Under the pieces are notes generated by a model. It saw only the letters and a program-made list of their open reading frames with translations, did no database searches and was not told the DNA's origin. From Helicobacter anatolicus (GTDB lineage: Bacteria; Campylobacterota; Campylobacteria; Campylobacterales; Helicobacteraceae), in contig NZ_JAJTMY010000001.1 in the NCBI RefSeq assembly GCF_021300615.1, positions 161,095 through 225,094 on the forward strand: a stretch of 64,000 bases of DNA. The letters run 5' to 3'. The translations under genes and the position numbers were made by a program. Shown here in pieces: positions 1-8,440 of this stretch; within the stretch, counting starts at the first letter, position 1; every line of letters starts with the position of its first letter.

Positions 1-219
1 AATGAGCGCTATACACTTGGAGATATAGACTTAGGGCATGCAAAATCTATTATTAAAGAAGCAGAAAAATATCATATGGATTTGGAATTAGTGCAGTGTG
101 AGAGAGAATTTTTGGAAGAATTAAAACCTTATAAAGATGTAATAGCAAAAATCAATCAAAGACTTTTGGAAAAAGAAGAGTTGGATTTTGAAACATTGCA
201 AGAAATAGTGCGGAGCTGA
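1..219 (+). CDS. FtsH-like AAA+ protease family protein, C-terminal fragment
   Basis: This is an open frame already running at base 1 and ending with TGA at 217-219; only the last 72 residues are in the window. The visible part is a charged helical tail. A segment around YTLGDIDLGHAKSIIKEAEK is followed by a final stretch with LLEKEELDFETLQEIV. That final pattern resembles the C-terminus of FtsH-type M41 peptidases, where an 'L-E-x-E-x-L-D' helix closes the peptidase domain. Campylobacterota usually carry a second, shorter FtsH-like ATPase, which this could be. The zinc site and the ATPase domain lie outside the window, so the assignment is tentative. The next gene starts one base after the stop, which suggests co-transcription. 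Confidence 0.4.
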   Translation, partial: NERYTLGDIDLGHAKSIIKEAEKYHMDLELVQCEREFLEELKPYKDVIAKINQRLLEKEELDFETLQEIVRS

Positions 220-220
220 A

Positions 221-676
221 GTGTATTTTAGTGATTTTTGTTTGCAGGGTGAAGAGAGAGTTTTTGATTTCTTAAATCTTGGAGCATATGATATTGCGGG
301 GTTTGGTTATGGTGCCTATGAAGCATTTTGTTATGCATATCAAAGGGTTTTACATGGTTATCGAGTACAAAAATTGGTTTTGATAGCACCATTTTTTGAT
401 TCTAAAATCTACTTACATGAAGTAAAAAAAAATTATAAAAATCATATAAGGTTTGCAGAGTTTTTAATACAAGAAAAAGCTCTAGAATCTCCAGATTGGC
501 GTGAGACTGATTTAAAAATTTTGCAAGATTGTGGAGTGGAGCTAGAAGTTTATATTGGAGGTAAAAGTCCGATAGGAGAAAGTGAAAAAGTATTAGAATT
601 TTTTAGAAAATTTGGTACAGTGTATTTTTTAAAAAATTTTTCCCATTTTGTTGATCAGTTTAGTTTTTTAGCATAA
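221..676 (+). CDS. bioV: BioV-like pimeloyl-ACP methyl ester carboxylesterase homologue (catalytic residues altered)
   Basis: The product is a 151-residue alpha/beta-hydrolase-like protein. In Helicobacter, BioV cleaves pimeloyl-ACP methyl ester to release pimeloyl-ACP for biotin synthesis. Length and layout fit the H. pylori protein as I recall it: an N-terminal GAYDIAGFGYGA segment, a GVELEVYIGGK strand and a closing NFSH. The expected nucleophile motif G-x-S-x-G reads G27-F-G29-Y-G31, so glycine replaces serine. The position aligned with the acidic triad residue reads S116. H142 is retained. The start is GTG at 221, preceded by GGAG at 212-215 with a 5-base spacer, one base after the upstream stop. 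The frame carries an A9 run at 424-432 but is intact. Family assignment is fairly secure; activity is doubtful. Confidence 0.68.
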   Translation: MYFSDFCLQGEERVFDFLNLGAYDIAGFGYGAYEAFCYAYQRVLHGYRVQKLVLIAPFFDSKIYLHEVKKNYKNHIRFAEFLIQEKALESPDWRETDLKILQDCGVELEVYIGGKSPIGESEKVLEFFRKFGTVYFLKNFSHFVDQFSFLA

Positions 677-1099
677 AAATGTGGAGTTGTTAAAAGTCTT
701 AGAGGCAAGAGCCCCTAAAAAATGATTTAAGAGTTGTCCCAGATTAGAAGTTTGTTCTTAAAACTTTTTATTTAGTTCGTTAAGAAAAATTATTTTTGTT
801 TATTTTTTATTTAAAAATTTTTGTATTTCACAAAAACTTTCAGAGAAATTATAAAAAATAAAACTTAAATTTTTCTTATAAATACATTAAAGAAAATAAA
901 AAAATAAAAATCTATGAGAAAATATTGATAAATCAATTGGTTGAAAAACTAAAAATAAGAGAGAAAAAGATTTTTGGGAAAGTCATCAAAGACTAAAAAC
1001 CATGCTTTTAGTATTGAGGCATCTTTATTTTTATTGCTTTTTTGATAAAATTTTAAAGAATAAAACTAGAATTGGAGATTTTAATATTAAGGCCGATAA
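677..1099. other. 423-base AT-rich gap between bioV and obgE
   Basis: No convincing gene is present. Just after bioV lies a 14-codon reading frame (681-725, GTG start, VELLKVLEARAPKK then TGA) that looks like the first codons of a gene, but nothing in frame continues it. The rest is very AT-rich without long frames, tRNA-like structure or clear inverted repeats. The last 60 bases hold the probable obgE promoter. The segment may be a decayed gene or simply spacer. Confidence 0.5.
1043..1051 (+). promoter_or_regulatory. Extended -10 promoter element for obgE
   Basis: TGATAAAAT fits the extended -10 form TGnTAnAAT. It is preceded by a T-rich stretch like the -16 region of Campylobacter/Helicobacter vegetative promoters. 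It lies about 50 bases ahead of the obgE start and is the only good candidate in the gap. Confidence 0.5.
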
Positions 1100-2161
1100 A
1101 TGTTTGTAGATTGCGTGGAAATTTTTATTTTTAGTGGAAAGGGAGGAGAAGGTGCTGTATCTTTTCGTCGTGAAAAATTTATCATTAATGGTGGTCCTGA
1201 TGGAGGCGATGGAGGCGATGGAGGCGATGTATATTTTGTGATTGATAATAATTGTGACACTTTGTCAAATTTTAGAGGAAAAAAGCATTATCGTGCAGAA
1301 AATGGTCAGCCTGGTCAACCTAAAAATTGTTCAGGAAAGCGTGGAATGGATCTAGTTATCAAAGTGCCAGCAGGGACGGTTATATATGATGCTTTGAGCA
1401 ATGAAGTGTTGTATGATTTTACGACACAAAAACAAAAAATTAAGATTTTAAGTGGTGGAAAGGGTGGTTTTGGTAATGCGAGATTTAAAAATTCTGTGAA
1501 TCAGCGTCCTGATTATGCTCAAAAAGGTTTGCCTGGTCAGGAGTTACATATTCGTTTGGAATTAAAATTAATTGCAGATGTGGGGCTTGTAGGTTATCCA
1601 AATGTGGGAAAATCTACTTTAATTTCCACACTTTCTAATGCAAAACCAGAAATTGCTAACTATGAATTTACAACATTAATTCCTAATCTTGGTGTGGTAG
1701 ATATGGATGGTATATACTCATTTGTGATTGCAGATATCCCAGGTATTATTGATGGGGCTAGTGAAGGGAAAGGACTAGGAATTGAGTTTTTGCGACATAT
1801 TGAGCGAACAAAATTTTTATTATTTGTGATCGATGTTACTTCTTATCGTAATGCATTGACACAATTTCAAAATCTTAGGGCGGAACTTGAGCGTTTTTCA
1901 AGTGATTTGTATCATCGGAATTATGGGATTGTACTTAGTAAAGTAGATGGTATTGTAAACGATGATGTGATAAAAGAATTTTTTAAAACGTTAGGATATG
2001 GTTATCAAAAAGAGCAAAAAATGGGATTATCACAGGATTTTGGGGTATATATCAAAGAGGAAAAGGATGAGAAAAATCCATATTTTATTCTTCCAATTTC
2101 ATCAGCAACAACATTAAACTTAAAAGCATTAAAGCATTTAATTTTTGAGGCATTAAGATAA
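1100..2161 (+). CDS. obgE: GTPase Obg/CgtA
   Basis: This is the ribosome-associated GTPase needed for 50S maturation and stress control. The 353 residues show the glycine-rich Obg fold at 1-155, including [13 protein letters not shown] near residues 31-43. The Ras-like G domain follows, with G1 GYPNVGKS (165-172), G2 FTT (190-192), G3 DIPG (212-215) and a switch segment. The length is normal for Helicobacter, which lacks the long C-terminal OCT extension. Start ATG 1100 has AAGG at 1089-1092 as ribosome-binding site. The stop overlaps the fmt start by one base (TAATG), so the two are translationally coupled. A 9-base unit coding GGD is repeated three times, which is normal for the family. Confidence 0.97.
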   Translation: MFVDCVEIFIFSGKGGEGAVSFRREKFIINGGPDGGDGGDGGDVYFVIDNNCDTLSNFRGKKHYRAENGQPGQPKNCSGKRGMDLVIKVPAGTVIYDALSNEVLYDFTTQKQKIKILSGGKGGFGNARFKNSVNQRPDYAQKGLPGQELHIRLELKLIADVGLVGYPNVGKSTLISTLSNAKPEIANYEFTTLIPNLGVVDMDGIYSFVIADIPGIIDGASEGKGLGIEFLRHIERTKFLLFVIDVTSYRNALTQFQNLRAELERFSSDLYHRNYGIVLSKVDGIVNDDVIKEFFKTLGYGYQKEQKMGLSQDFGVYIKEEKDEKNPYFILPISSATTLNLKALKHLIFEALR

Positions 2162-3063
2162 TGAGAATACTTTTTATGGGGACACCTAATTTTGCAAGAA
2201 TTATTTTAGAATCTCTTTATTACCAGCATGAAATTATAGGGCTTTTTTGCCAACCTGATAGGCCTTTTGGTAGAAAACAAGAGCTTAAAATGCCAGAAAC
2301 TAAGGCTTTTTGCTATGAAGTAGGGTTGGATATTCCTGTGTATCAACCAGTGGAATTTGACAATGAAGTTTTACAAAATATTAAGATGTTAAATCCAGAT
2401 GTAATTATTGTTGTAGCTTATGGGAAAATTCTACCCCCTAGTGTTTTAAAATATCGCTGTATTAATATTCATGCTTCATTATTGCCTAAATACCGCGGTG
2501 CTAGTCCGATTCAAGAAATGATTTTGCATGATGATAAGTTTTTTGGTGTGAGTGCAATGTTAATGGAAGAGGGTTTGGATAGTGGAGATGTTTTGGGATT
2601 TAGTTTGTGTAAGAATGATTTTTGTGTTGGTATTGAAGCTTTAAGTATAAAGCTTGCATCTATGGGGGCAAAACTTATTAATGGGGTGCTTGAGAGATTA
2701 GATGAAATTATGCCATTAAAGCAAGATGAAATCCACACAAGCTATTGCAAAAAAATTAAAAAAGAAGCAGGTAGTATTGATTTTAGTGATGCTTGGGAGA
2801 TTTGTCGTAAATTTAGAGCATTTCAAGGATGGCCTGCAATTTTTTTGTCAAGTGGGCTGAAAATTTTTGATGTGAGTTTGCAAAGTAGTGATGGAGTGTA
2901 TCAAGAAGGGGAAATTTTGGAGATTTTGCCAGATTGTATTATAGTGGGATGCAAAAAAGGTTCTGTAAAAATTGGTGGATTGCAAGCACCTAATAAACAA
3001 AAAGTTAGTGCACCACAATATATTAATGGAAAACGCTTGCAAATAGGGATGCAATTAAAGTAA
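2161..3063 (+). CDS. fmt: Methionyl-tRNA formyltransferase
   Basis: Fmt formylates the methionine on initiator tRNA using 10-formyl-tetrahydrofolate. The 300-residue protein starts [12 protein letters not shown]. It carries the folate-site core NIHASLLPKYRGASPIQ (near residue 105-120) with the conserved Asn and His, followed by the DSGDVLG segment that supplies the catalytic Asp. A C-terminal OB-like tRNA-binding domain includes FQGWPA. The start overlaps the obgE stop (TAATG). In recalled H. pylori order fmt also precedes birA and the parA/parB pair. No abnormality was seen. Confidence 0.96.
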   Translation: MRILFMGTPNFARIILESLYYQHEIIGLFCQPDRPFGRKQELKMPETKAFCYEVGLDIPVYQPVEFDNEVLQNIKMLNPDVIIVVAYGKILPPSVLKYRCINIHASLLPKYRGASPIQEMILHDDKFFGVSAMLMEEGLDSGDVLGFSLCKNDFCVGIEALSIKLASMGAKLINGVLERLDEIMPLKQDEIHTSYCKKIKKEAGSIDFSDAWEICRKFRAFQGWPAIFLSSGLKIFDVSLQSSDGVYQEGEILEILPDCIIVGCKKGSVKIGGLQAPNKQKVSAPQYINGKRLQIGMQLK

Positions 3064-3076
3064 AAGTAGTAGTGAT

Positions 3077-3691
3077 ATGGAGATTATTTTTTATGATTGC
3101 TTAGAATCTACACAAAGTTTTTTATTGAATGTATTGAAGAATAATCTTTGTGTTGTAGCATTAAGACAGACTAAGGGGATTGGAAGTCGAGGAAATCAGT
3201 GGGATACAGTAGAATCAGGATTATATTTTTCCTTTTGTGTAGAGAAAAAACAACTACCTTGTGATTTAAAAATACAGAGTGCATCTATTTTTTTTGGCTT
3301 TATTTTTAAAGAAGTTTTGTATGAAGCAGGATTTGATGTTTGGTTGAAATGGCCTAATGATATCTATCTAAAAGATGCAAAAATTGGTGGTGTTCTTGTG
3401 AATGTAAAGCAAGATAAAGTAGTATGTGGTATTGGTTTGAATTTTTTATCTCAAAGTTTTGGGTGTTTGGGAGAGGAGTTAGAGCGAAAAGAGTTTTTGT
3501 CACTTTTTTTTGAAAAATTAAAAAACACGCAGGAATGGAAGCAAATTTTCAGCAAATATAAGATAGAATTTTATAAGAATTTGAACTTTTCTTTTCATGA
3601 TCAAGATAAAGTTATTTCTTTGAAAAAAGCTTTTTTACTTGATGATGGTTCTATAGATTTATGTGGCAAAATTATCTATAGTTTAAGATAA
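3077..3691 (+). CDS. birA: Biotin--protein ligase, catalytic-domain-only form
   Basis: BirA activates biotin with ATP and attaches it to carrier proteins such as the acetyl-CoA carboxylase subunit. The 204 residues cover the catalytic domain only; there is no N-terminal helix-turn-helix, so it should not act as a bio-operon repressor. Visible motifs are GSRGNQW with ESGLYFSF (biotinyl-AMP loop) and WPNDIYLKDAKIGGVLVN, with the active Lys in KIGG. The gene sits 13 bases after fmt and 15 bases before parA. The ribosome-binding site is weak. Several T8 runs occur in the coding sequence, common in this AT-rich DNA. Confidence 0.93.
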   Translation: MEIIFYDCLESTQSFLLNVLKNNLCVVALRQTKGIGSRGNQWDTVESGLYFSFCVEKKQLPCDLKIQSASIFFGFIFKEVLYEAGFDVWLKWPNDIYLKDAKIGGVLVNVKQDKVVCGIGLNFLSQSFGCLGEELERKEFLSLFFEKLKNTQEWKQIFSKYKIEFYKNLNFSFHDQDKVISLKKAFLLDDGSIDLCGKIIYSLR

Positions 3692-3706
3692 AAATGGGAG
3701 AATGAA

Positions 3707-4498
3707 ATGGGCGAGATTATTGCTATTGCTAATCAAAAAGGCGGAGTGGGAAAAACAACTACCGCTGTTAATTTGGCTGCTTCATTAGCATTAGCAGAAA
3801 AAAATGTGCTTCTTATTGATTTTGATCCTCAATCAAATGCGACAACTAGTCTTGGTTTTGGTCGTAAGGATATTGATTTTGATATTTATCATGTTTTAAT
3901 GGGAAGTAAAAGGCTCTCTGAAATTATTCGAGAGACAGAAATGTCGCATATGCATTTAGCTCCTTCTAATATTGGATTAGTAGGATTGGAAAAAGAGTTT
4001 TATAAAAAAACTAGTGGAAGGGAACTATTGCTTAGAAAAAGTCTTCAAGAAGTTGAGGAATTTTATGATTATATTATAATTGATTCTCCTCCTGCGTTAG
4101 GACCTTTGACGATTAATGTTTTAAGTGCATCGCATTCTGTGATTATTCCTATACAATGTGAGTTTTTTGCATTGGAAGGGTTGGCACAACTTTTAAATAC
4201 GATTAAATTATTGCGAGAAAATATTAATCCAAATTTAGAGATTAAGGGATTTTTACCAACAATGTATTCTGCGCAAAATAATCTTTCTAAGCAAGTTTTG
4301 ACAGATCTTTCTATGCATTTTGGGACAAAATTATTTAAAAACTATGGTGATAAAAATCAGGCGTATGTAATCATTCCAAGAAGTGTAAAGCTTGCAGAGT
4401 CTCCAAGTTTTGGTAAGCCTATTTTGCTTTATGATATTAAATCAAACGGAAGTGTTGCATATCAAAATTTAGCACAATCAATTTTGCGGAGTAGATAA
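3707..4498 (+). CDS. parA: Chromosome-partitioning ATPase ParA/Soj
   Basis: This Walker-type ATPase works with ParB to move origin regions apart. The 263-residue protein opens with the deviant Walker A box NQKGGVGKTTTAVN (K11 and K16). It has the A' motif LLIDFDPQSNAT and the Walker B region YIIIDSPPALG. A GGAG site precedes ATG 3707. parB begins two bases after the parA stop, giving the usual parAB operon. The position between birA and the ATP synthase genes matches the conserved Campylobacterota arrangement. Confidence 0.97.
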   Translation: MGEIIAIANQKGGVGKTTTAVNLAASLALAEKNVLLIDFDPQSNATTSLGFGRKDIDFDIYHVLMGSKRLSEIIRETEMSHMHLAPSNIGLVGLEKEFYKKTSGRELLLRKSLQEVEEFYDYIIIDSPPALGPLTINVLSASHSVIIPIQCEFFALEGLAQLLNTIKLLRENINPNLEIKGFLPTMYSAQNNLSKQVLTDLSMHFGTKLFKNYGDKNQAYVIIPRSVKLAESPSFGKPILLYDIKSNGSVAYQNLAQSILRSR

Positions 4499-4500
4499 AC

Positions 4501-5364
4501 ATGGCAAAAAAACAAGCATTGGGTAGGGGGTTGGACGCAATATTTGGCGATGTAGAGCAGGCATATAGAAATAATTTAAGTGATCACAGAGAAAAATTGG
4601 TGGAGCTTGATATTAATCTTATTAAGCCAAATCCCTATCAACCAAGAAAAATTTTTCAAGAGGAAAGCATAAAAGAGCTTGCAGAATCTATAGAAGAACA
4701 TGGATTATTGCAACCTATTATTGTATATCAAGATGAAGATGACGGGTATGCACTTATTGCTGGTGAGCGTAGATTGCGTGCTAGCAAACTTGCAGGCAAG
4801 GATAGTATCAGAGCAATTATTGCAGATATCGATTTAGCTAAATTAAGAGAATTGGCTTTGATTGAAAATATACAAAGAGAGAACCTTAATCCTATTGATT
4901 TAGCAAAATCTTATCAAGAGCTCTTGGAAGATTATAAAATTACACATGAAGAACTTGCACAAAAAATTAAAAAATCTCGAGCACAGATTACAAATACCTT
5001 GCGTTTATTAAGTTTAATTCCTGAGATACAGATTGCATTGGTTGATGGGAGAGTGACACAAGGGCATGCAAAAGTATTGGTGGGATTAGAGGAGAGTGAT
5101 CAAAAAATTCTTCTTAGTTCTATTTTGGGGCAAAAGCTTAGTGTGAGAGATACTGAAGAAATGGTGCAGAATTTCAAAAATAAAGGAAGAGAAAGGAGTG
5201 TGGATATTAAAAATCCTAAGAGGAATGGGTTATTAGATTTGCGAGATTTGCAAAGAGAGATAGAAAAAATGGATTTAAGAACAAAGGTTTCGCAAGATAA
5301 GATTATTATCGAATTTAAAAATCAAGAAGAAGTGCTACTTTTGGTGCAAAAGTTGCTGAAATAA
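4501..5364 (+). CDS. parB: Chromosome-partitioning protein ParB/Spo0J
   Basis: ParB is the CTP-dependent DNA clamp that loads at parS sites. The 287 residues contain the N-terminal RGLDAIFGD ParA-activating peptide, then the ParB/Srx CTPase domain with NPYQPRK and GERRLRASKLAG. A helix-turn-helix core (roughly 130-200, with ENIQRENLNPIDLA and the KKSRAQITNTLRLLSL helix) and a C-terminal dimerisation region follow. I looked for a parS-like palindrome near the operon and did not find one. Start ATG 4501 is two bases past parA, with a GGAG inside the parA end. Confidence 0.96.
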   Translation: MAKKQALGRGLDAIFGDVEQAYRNNLSDHREKLVELDINLIKPNPYQPRKIFQEESIKELAESIEEHGLLQPIIVYQDEDDGYALIAGERRLRASKLAGKDSIRAIIADIDLAKLRELALIENIQRENLNPIDLAKSYQELLEDYKITHEELAQKIKKSRAQITNTLRLLSLIPEIQIALVDGRVTQGHAKVLVGLEESDQKILLSSILGQKLSVRDTEEMVQNFKNKGRERSVDIKNPKRNGLLDLRDLQREIEKMDLRTKVSQDKIIIEFKNQEEVLLLVQKLLK

Positions 5365-5373
5365 AATATTAAT

Positions 5374-5394
5374 TTAAGCTTTTTTTGTTAGAAT
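5374..5394 (+). promoter_or_regulatory. Promoter of the ATP synthase operon
   Basis: The segment has TTAAGC at 5374-5379, a T-run ending in TG (5380-5387) and an extended -10, TGTTAGAAT (hexamer TAGAAT 5389-5394). This matches the Campylobacter/Helicobacter vegetative promoter architecture: an upstream TTTAAG element, a -16 TTTTTTTG box and a TATAAT-like -10. It lies about 30 bases ahead of the first atp start in an otherwise empty 62-base gap. Confidence 0.65.
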
Positions 5395-5426
5395 CTCGTT
5401 CGATCATTGAAGAATAAGGAGTCGTG

Positions 5427-5852
5427 ATGTCTACTGAGATAAATCTTCGTCTCATGTTTTTGGTATTTGTCGTTTTTATGGCGACTTTATATCTTTTAAA
5501 TATTTGGTTATTTAAACCCTTAATGCATTTTATGGAAAGGCGTGATGGAGTTATTAATCAAGATGCACAAGAAATTACAGATAGTGAAAAAGAAATTATA
5601 TATATTCAAGAAGAAATTGAGCAGATTATAAAACAAGCTAAGCTTGATGCAAAACAAATGACAGAAGAGGCATTGAGTGAAGCAAAAAATGTTTATGATT
5701 CTAAAATCGCGCGATATAAGGCGGAAAATCAGGCAAAAATTGATGGTTTTATGCAGAAGTTAGAAGAGGAGAAAAAAATGCTTAAAACACAGCTTGTTAG
5801 TGATAAAATTGCTCTTCAAGAAGTTATATATACTAAGATAAAAAATATATAA
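5427..5852 (+). CDS. atpF': ATP synthase Fo subunit b' (AtpX type)
   Basis: This is the second, divergent b-type subunit of the peripheral stalk that holds F1 against the membrane ring. The 141 residues have one N-terminal membrane helix (about 9-28), followed by a long acidic/basic helical stalk rich in Glu, Lys and Ala. The start is ATG 5427 rather than the preceding GTG 5424, because AAGGAG at 5416-5421 is 5 bases from the ATG and only 2 from the GTG. It is the first gene of the b'-b-delta-alpha-gamma-beta-epsilon operon. As usual in Campylobacterota the a and c subunits are not in this cluster. Confidence 0.92.
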   Translation: MSTEINLRLMFLVFVVFMATLYLLNIWLFKPLMHFMERRDGVINQDAQEITDSEKEIIYIQEEIEQIIKQAKLDAKQMTEEALSEAKNVYDSKIARYKAENQAKIDGFMQKLEEEKKMLKTQLVSDKIALQEVIYTKIKNI

Positions 5853-5865
5853 TAAGGAAAGGGCA

Positions 5866-6372
5866 ATGCGATTATTTTTATTAATTTTTGGAGCTTTTTC
5901 TAGTGTTTTTGCATCAATGGATGTGCAGTTAGCGGATACTGACTTTTTAGAAAGAGCTATTAATTTTATAATTTTTGTTGCAATATTATGGTTTTTGGTA
6001 GCAAAAAAAGCAAAGGCTTTTTTTGCTGCAAGAAGAAATAAAATTGCAGAGAGATTGTTGGAGGTTCAGGAAAAGCTTAAGCAGGCAAAAAAGAATAAGG
6101 AACAAGCATTAAGAAAGCTTGAAGAAGCAAAAGAAGTAGCTGCAGAAATCATTGCTAATGCAAAAAGAGAAGCTTATATGATTGCACAAAAAATGGAAGA
6201 GCAGTCAAGTGTCGATATTGAAAATATGATAAAAAATACAGAAAATCTTATGGAAATTGAACGAAAAAAGATGGAAAAAGAGGTGGTTTCTGAGATTTTA
6301 GAGGAAGTATTCAAGGAAAGTAAAATAAATGCTGCAGAGTATGTAAAAATACTTGAGAAAAAGGTGGTTTAA
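5866..6372 (+). CDS. atpF: ATP synthase Fo subunit b
   Basis: This is the peripheral-stalk subunit paired with b'. The 168 residues begin with a hydrophobic, signal-like segment (MRLFLLIFGAFSSVFAS). A membrane helix (about 30-46, ending in VAKKAKAF) and a long alpha-helical stalk follow. The extra N-terminal hydrophobic segment is also present in the H. pylori protein as I recall it. Ribosome-binding site AAGGAAA lies before ATG 5866. The stop is directly followed by atpH at 6373. Confidence 0.93.
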   Translation: MRLFLLIFGAFSSVFASMDVQLADTDFLERAINFIIFVAILWFLVAKKAKAFFAARRNKIAERLLEVQEKLKQAKKNKEQALRKLEEAKEVAAEIIANAKREAYMIAQKMEEQSSVDIENMIKNTENLMEIERKKMEKEVVSEILEEVFKESKINAAEYVKILEKKVV

Positions 6373-6903
6373 ATGTTAGATTCAATTGCAAAACGATATG
6401 TGAAAGCAATTTTGCAAAGTTGGAATTTTGAACAGTTGGAAAAATTGCTAAAGGATTTAAATTTATTGCAGATAGCTTGTAAAACAAAGGATTTTCAGGA
6501 TGCAATGCATTCTCCTTATTTAAATTTTATGCAGAAGCAAAAAATGATTTTTGAATTGGTGGATTCTCAGGATAAGCAGATACACAATCTCTTGTCTATT
6601 TTACTACAAAATAATCGTATTGAAATACTTCCTTATATTTATGATTTAATACAGCAGCATATAGCTTTTGAAAAGAAAGTTTATCATGGCGATATTTATT
6701 CAAAAGAAGAACTTGATGAAAAAATTGTTGCAAGTATCCAAGATAAACTTGCAAGACATTTTGAAGTAAGTTTAAATCTTGTGCAGCATAGATATGAAAA
6801 AGATGGAATAAGTTTAAAAATTGAAGGTTTAGGTGTGGAAATTTCTTTTTCAAAAGAGAGATTTTTTGATGATTTAAAATCTTATATATTAAAAGCAATT
6901 TAA
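6373..6903 (+). CDS. atpH: ATP synthase F1 subunit delta
   Basis: Delta links the F1 head to the b/b' stalk. The 176 residues show the usual helical N-terminal domain (IAKRYVKAIL near residue 5-14, the diagnostic 'ARRYAxAL' type start). The C-terminal domain ends with LVQHRYEKDGISLKIEG, close to the family's 'DPSLIGGxxx' region but degenerate, as is common in this phylum. It starts on the base after the atpF stop, so translation is coupled. Confidence 0.92.
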   Translation: MLDSIAKRYVKAILQSWNFEQLEKLLKDLNLLQIACKTKDFQDAMHSPYLNFMQKQKMIFELVDSQDKQIHNLLSILLQNNRIEILPYIYDLIQQHIAFEKKVYHGDIYSKEELDEKIVASIQDKLARHFEVSLNLVQHRYEKDGISLKIEGLGVEISFSKERFFDDLKSYILKAI

Positions 6904-6920
6904 TTTAATGAGGAGTGAAA

Positions 6921-8432
6921 GTGACAAAATTAAAACCAGAAGAAATTAGTAATATTATTAAAGAGAGAATTAAAAATTTTGATGTAGAAGTAGATATTGC
7001 TCAGACAGGTAAAGTTATTTCCTATGCCGATGGTGTTGCAAAGGTTTATGGAATTAAAGATGTAATGTCTTATGAGATGGTAGAATTTGAAACTGGTGAT
7101 AAAGGATTGGCATCAAACCTTGAAGAAGGAAGTGTGGGTGTTATTGTTTTGGGTGCTGGTAAGAATATTAAAGAAGGTGTATCTGTCAAAAGACTTGGTA
7201 GACTTATGAAAGTTCCTGTTGGCGAGGCCGTAGTGGGGCGCGTTATTAATGTTTTAGGGGAACCTCTTGATGGAAAGGGGCATATTGAGGCAAAAGAATA
7301 TCGTTTTGTAGAACAAAAAGCCCCAGGAATTATGGATAGAAAATCAGTGCATGAGCCATTGCAAACTGGTATTAAGGCAATTGATGCACTTGTGCCAGTG
7401 GGTCGTGGTCAGAGAGAACTGATTATTGGAGATAGACAAACAGGAAAAACAACTGTGGCTATTGACACGATCATTAATCAAAAAGGACAAGGTGTTACTT
7501 GTATTTATGTGGCAATCGGTCAGAAAGAATCTACAGTTGCTCAAGTGGTGAGGAAGCTTGAAGAGCATGGTGCAATGGAGTATACAGTTGTTGTAAATGC
7601 TTCTGCTTCAGATTCTGCAGCAATGCAATTCCTCGCACCCTATACAGGTGTTACTATCGGAGAGTATTTTAGAGATAATGCGCAACATGCTCTAATTGTG
7701 TATGATGATTTAACAAAACATGCTGTTGCATATAGAGAAATGTCTTTGATTTTGAGACGTCCTCCAGGTCGTGAAGCATTCCCAGGAGATGTTTTTTATA
7801 TTCATTCAAGATTGTTGGAGCGTGCCGCAAAGGTGAGTGATGAGAGAGGCGCAGGATCTTTAACAGCATTGCCAATTATTGAAACACAAGCTGGAGATGT
7901 TTCTGCATATATTCCAACAAATGTTATTTCGATTACAGATGGACAAATTTTCTTAGAAACAGATTTGTTTTTTTCTGGTATTCGTCCAGCGATTAATGTG
8001 GGCTTGTCAGTTTCTCGTGTTGGTGGTGCTGCTCAAATCAAGGCTACAAAACAAGTGGCAGGAACATTAAGACTTGACTTGGCCCAATATCGTGAATTGC
8101 AGGCTTTTGCACAATTTGCTTCTGATCTTGATGAGGTAAGTAGAAAACAACTTGATCGTGGTCAAAGAATGGTTGAAGTTTTAAAGCAAGGACCTTATTC
8201 TCCGTTGCCAATTGAAAAGCAAGTAGTGATTATTTATGCAGGAGCTAAAGGGTATTTAGATGATATTGCTGTAGATAATATTGTAGAATTTGAAAAAGGT
8301 TTATATGGTTTTATTGAAGAGAAAAAGCCAGAAATTTTTGAAAATATTAGAAGTAAAAAAGCATTAGATTCGGAAATAGAAACTATGTTAAAAGTTATTC
8401 TTGAAGAATATAAAAATGGATTTAGTAACTAG
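6921..8432 (+). CDS. atpA: ATP synthase F1 subunit alpha
   Basis: This is the non-catalytic nucleotide-binding subunit of F1. The 503 residues carry the P-loop [27 protein letters not shown] and the [10 protein letters not shown] signature (ATPase alpha/beta signature 'PxxxxxSxS' region). I chose GTG 6921 as start. AGGAG at 6911-6915 leaves 5 bases before it, whereas the upstream in-frame GTG 6915 would overlap the ribosome-binding site. The resulting length equals the 503 residues recalled for H. pylori. It lies mid-operon between atpH and atpG. Confidence 0.98.
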   Translation: MTKLKPEEISNIIKERIKNFDVEVDIAQTGKVISYADGVAKVYGIKDVMSYEMVEFETGDKGLASNLEEGSVGVIVLGAGKNIKEGVSVKRLGRLMKVPVGEAVVGRVINVLGEPLDGKGHIEAKEYRFVEQKAPGIMDRKSVHEPLQTGIKAIDALVPVGRGQRELIIGDRQTGKTTVAIDTIINQKGQGVTCIYVAIGQKESTVAQVVRKLEEHGAMEYTVVVNASASDSAAMQFLAPYTGVTIGEYFRDNAQHALIVYDDLTKHAVAYREMSLILRRPPGREAFPGDVFYIHSRLLERAAKVSDERGAGSLTALPIIETQAGDVSAYIPTNVISITDGQIFLETDLFFSGIRPAINVGLSVSRVGGAAQIKATKQVAGTLRLDLAQYRELQAFAQFASDLDEVSRKQLDRGQRMVEVLKQGPYSPLPIEKQVVIIYAGAKGYLDDIAVDNIVEFEKGLYGFIEEKKPEIFENIRSKKALDSEIETMLKVILEEYKNGFSN

Positions 8433-8440
8433 GAATAGAA

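Noticed and set aside
1198..1227. Threefold tandem 9-base repeat in obgE
   Set aside because: It codes the GGDGGDGGD segment of the Obg fold that is conserved across the family, so it is protein constraint rather than a repeat element.
3707..5364. Search for a parS palindrome near parA/parB
   Set aside because: I looked for GTTTCAC/GTGAAAC-type palindromes and saw none in this region; a genome-wide search would be needed.
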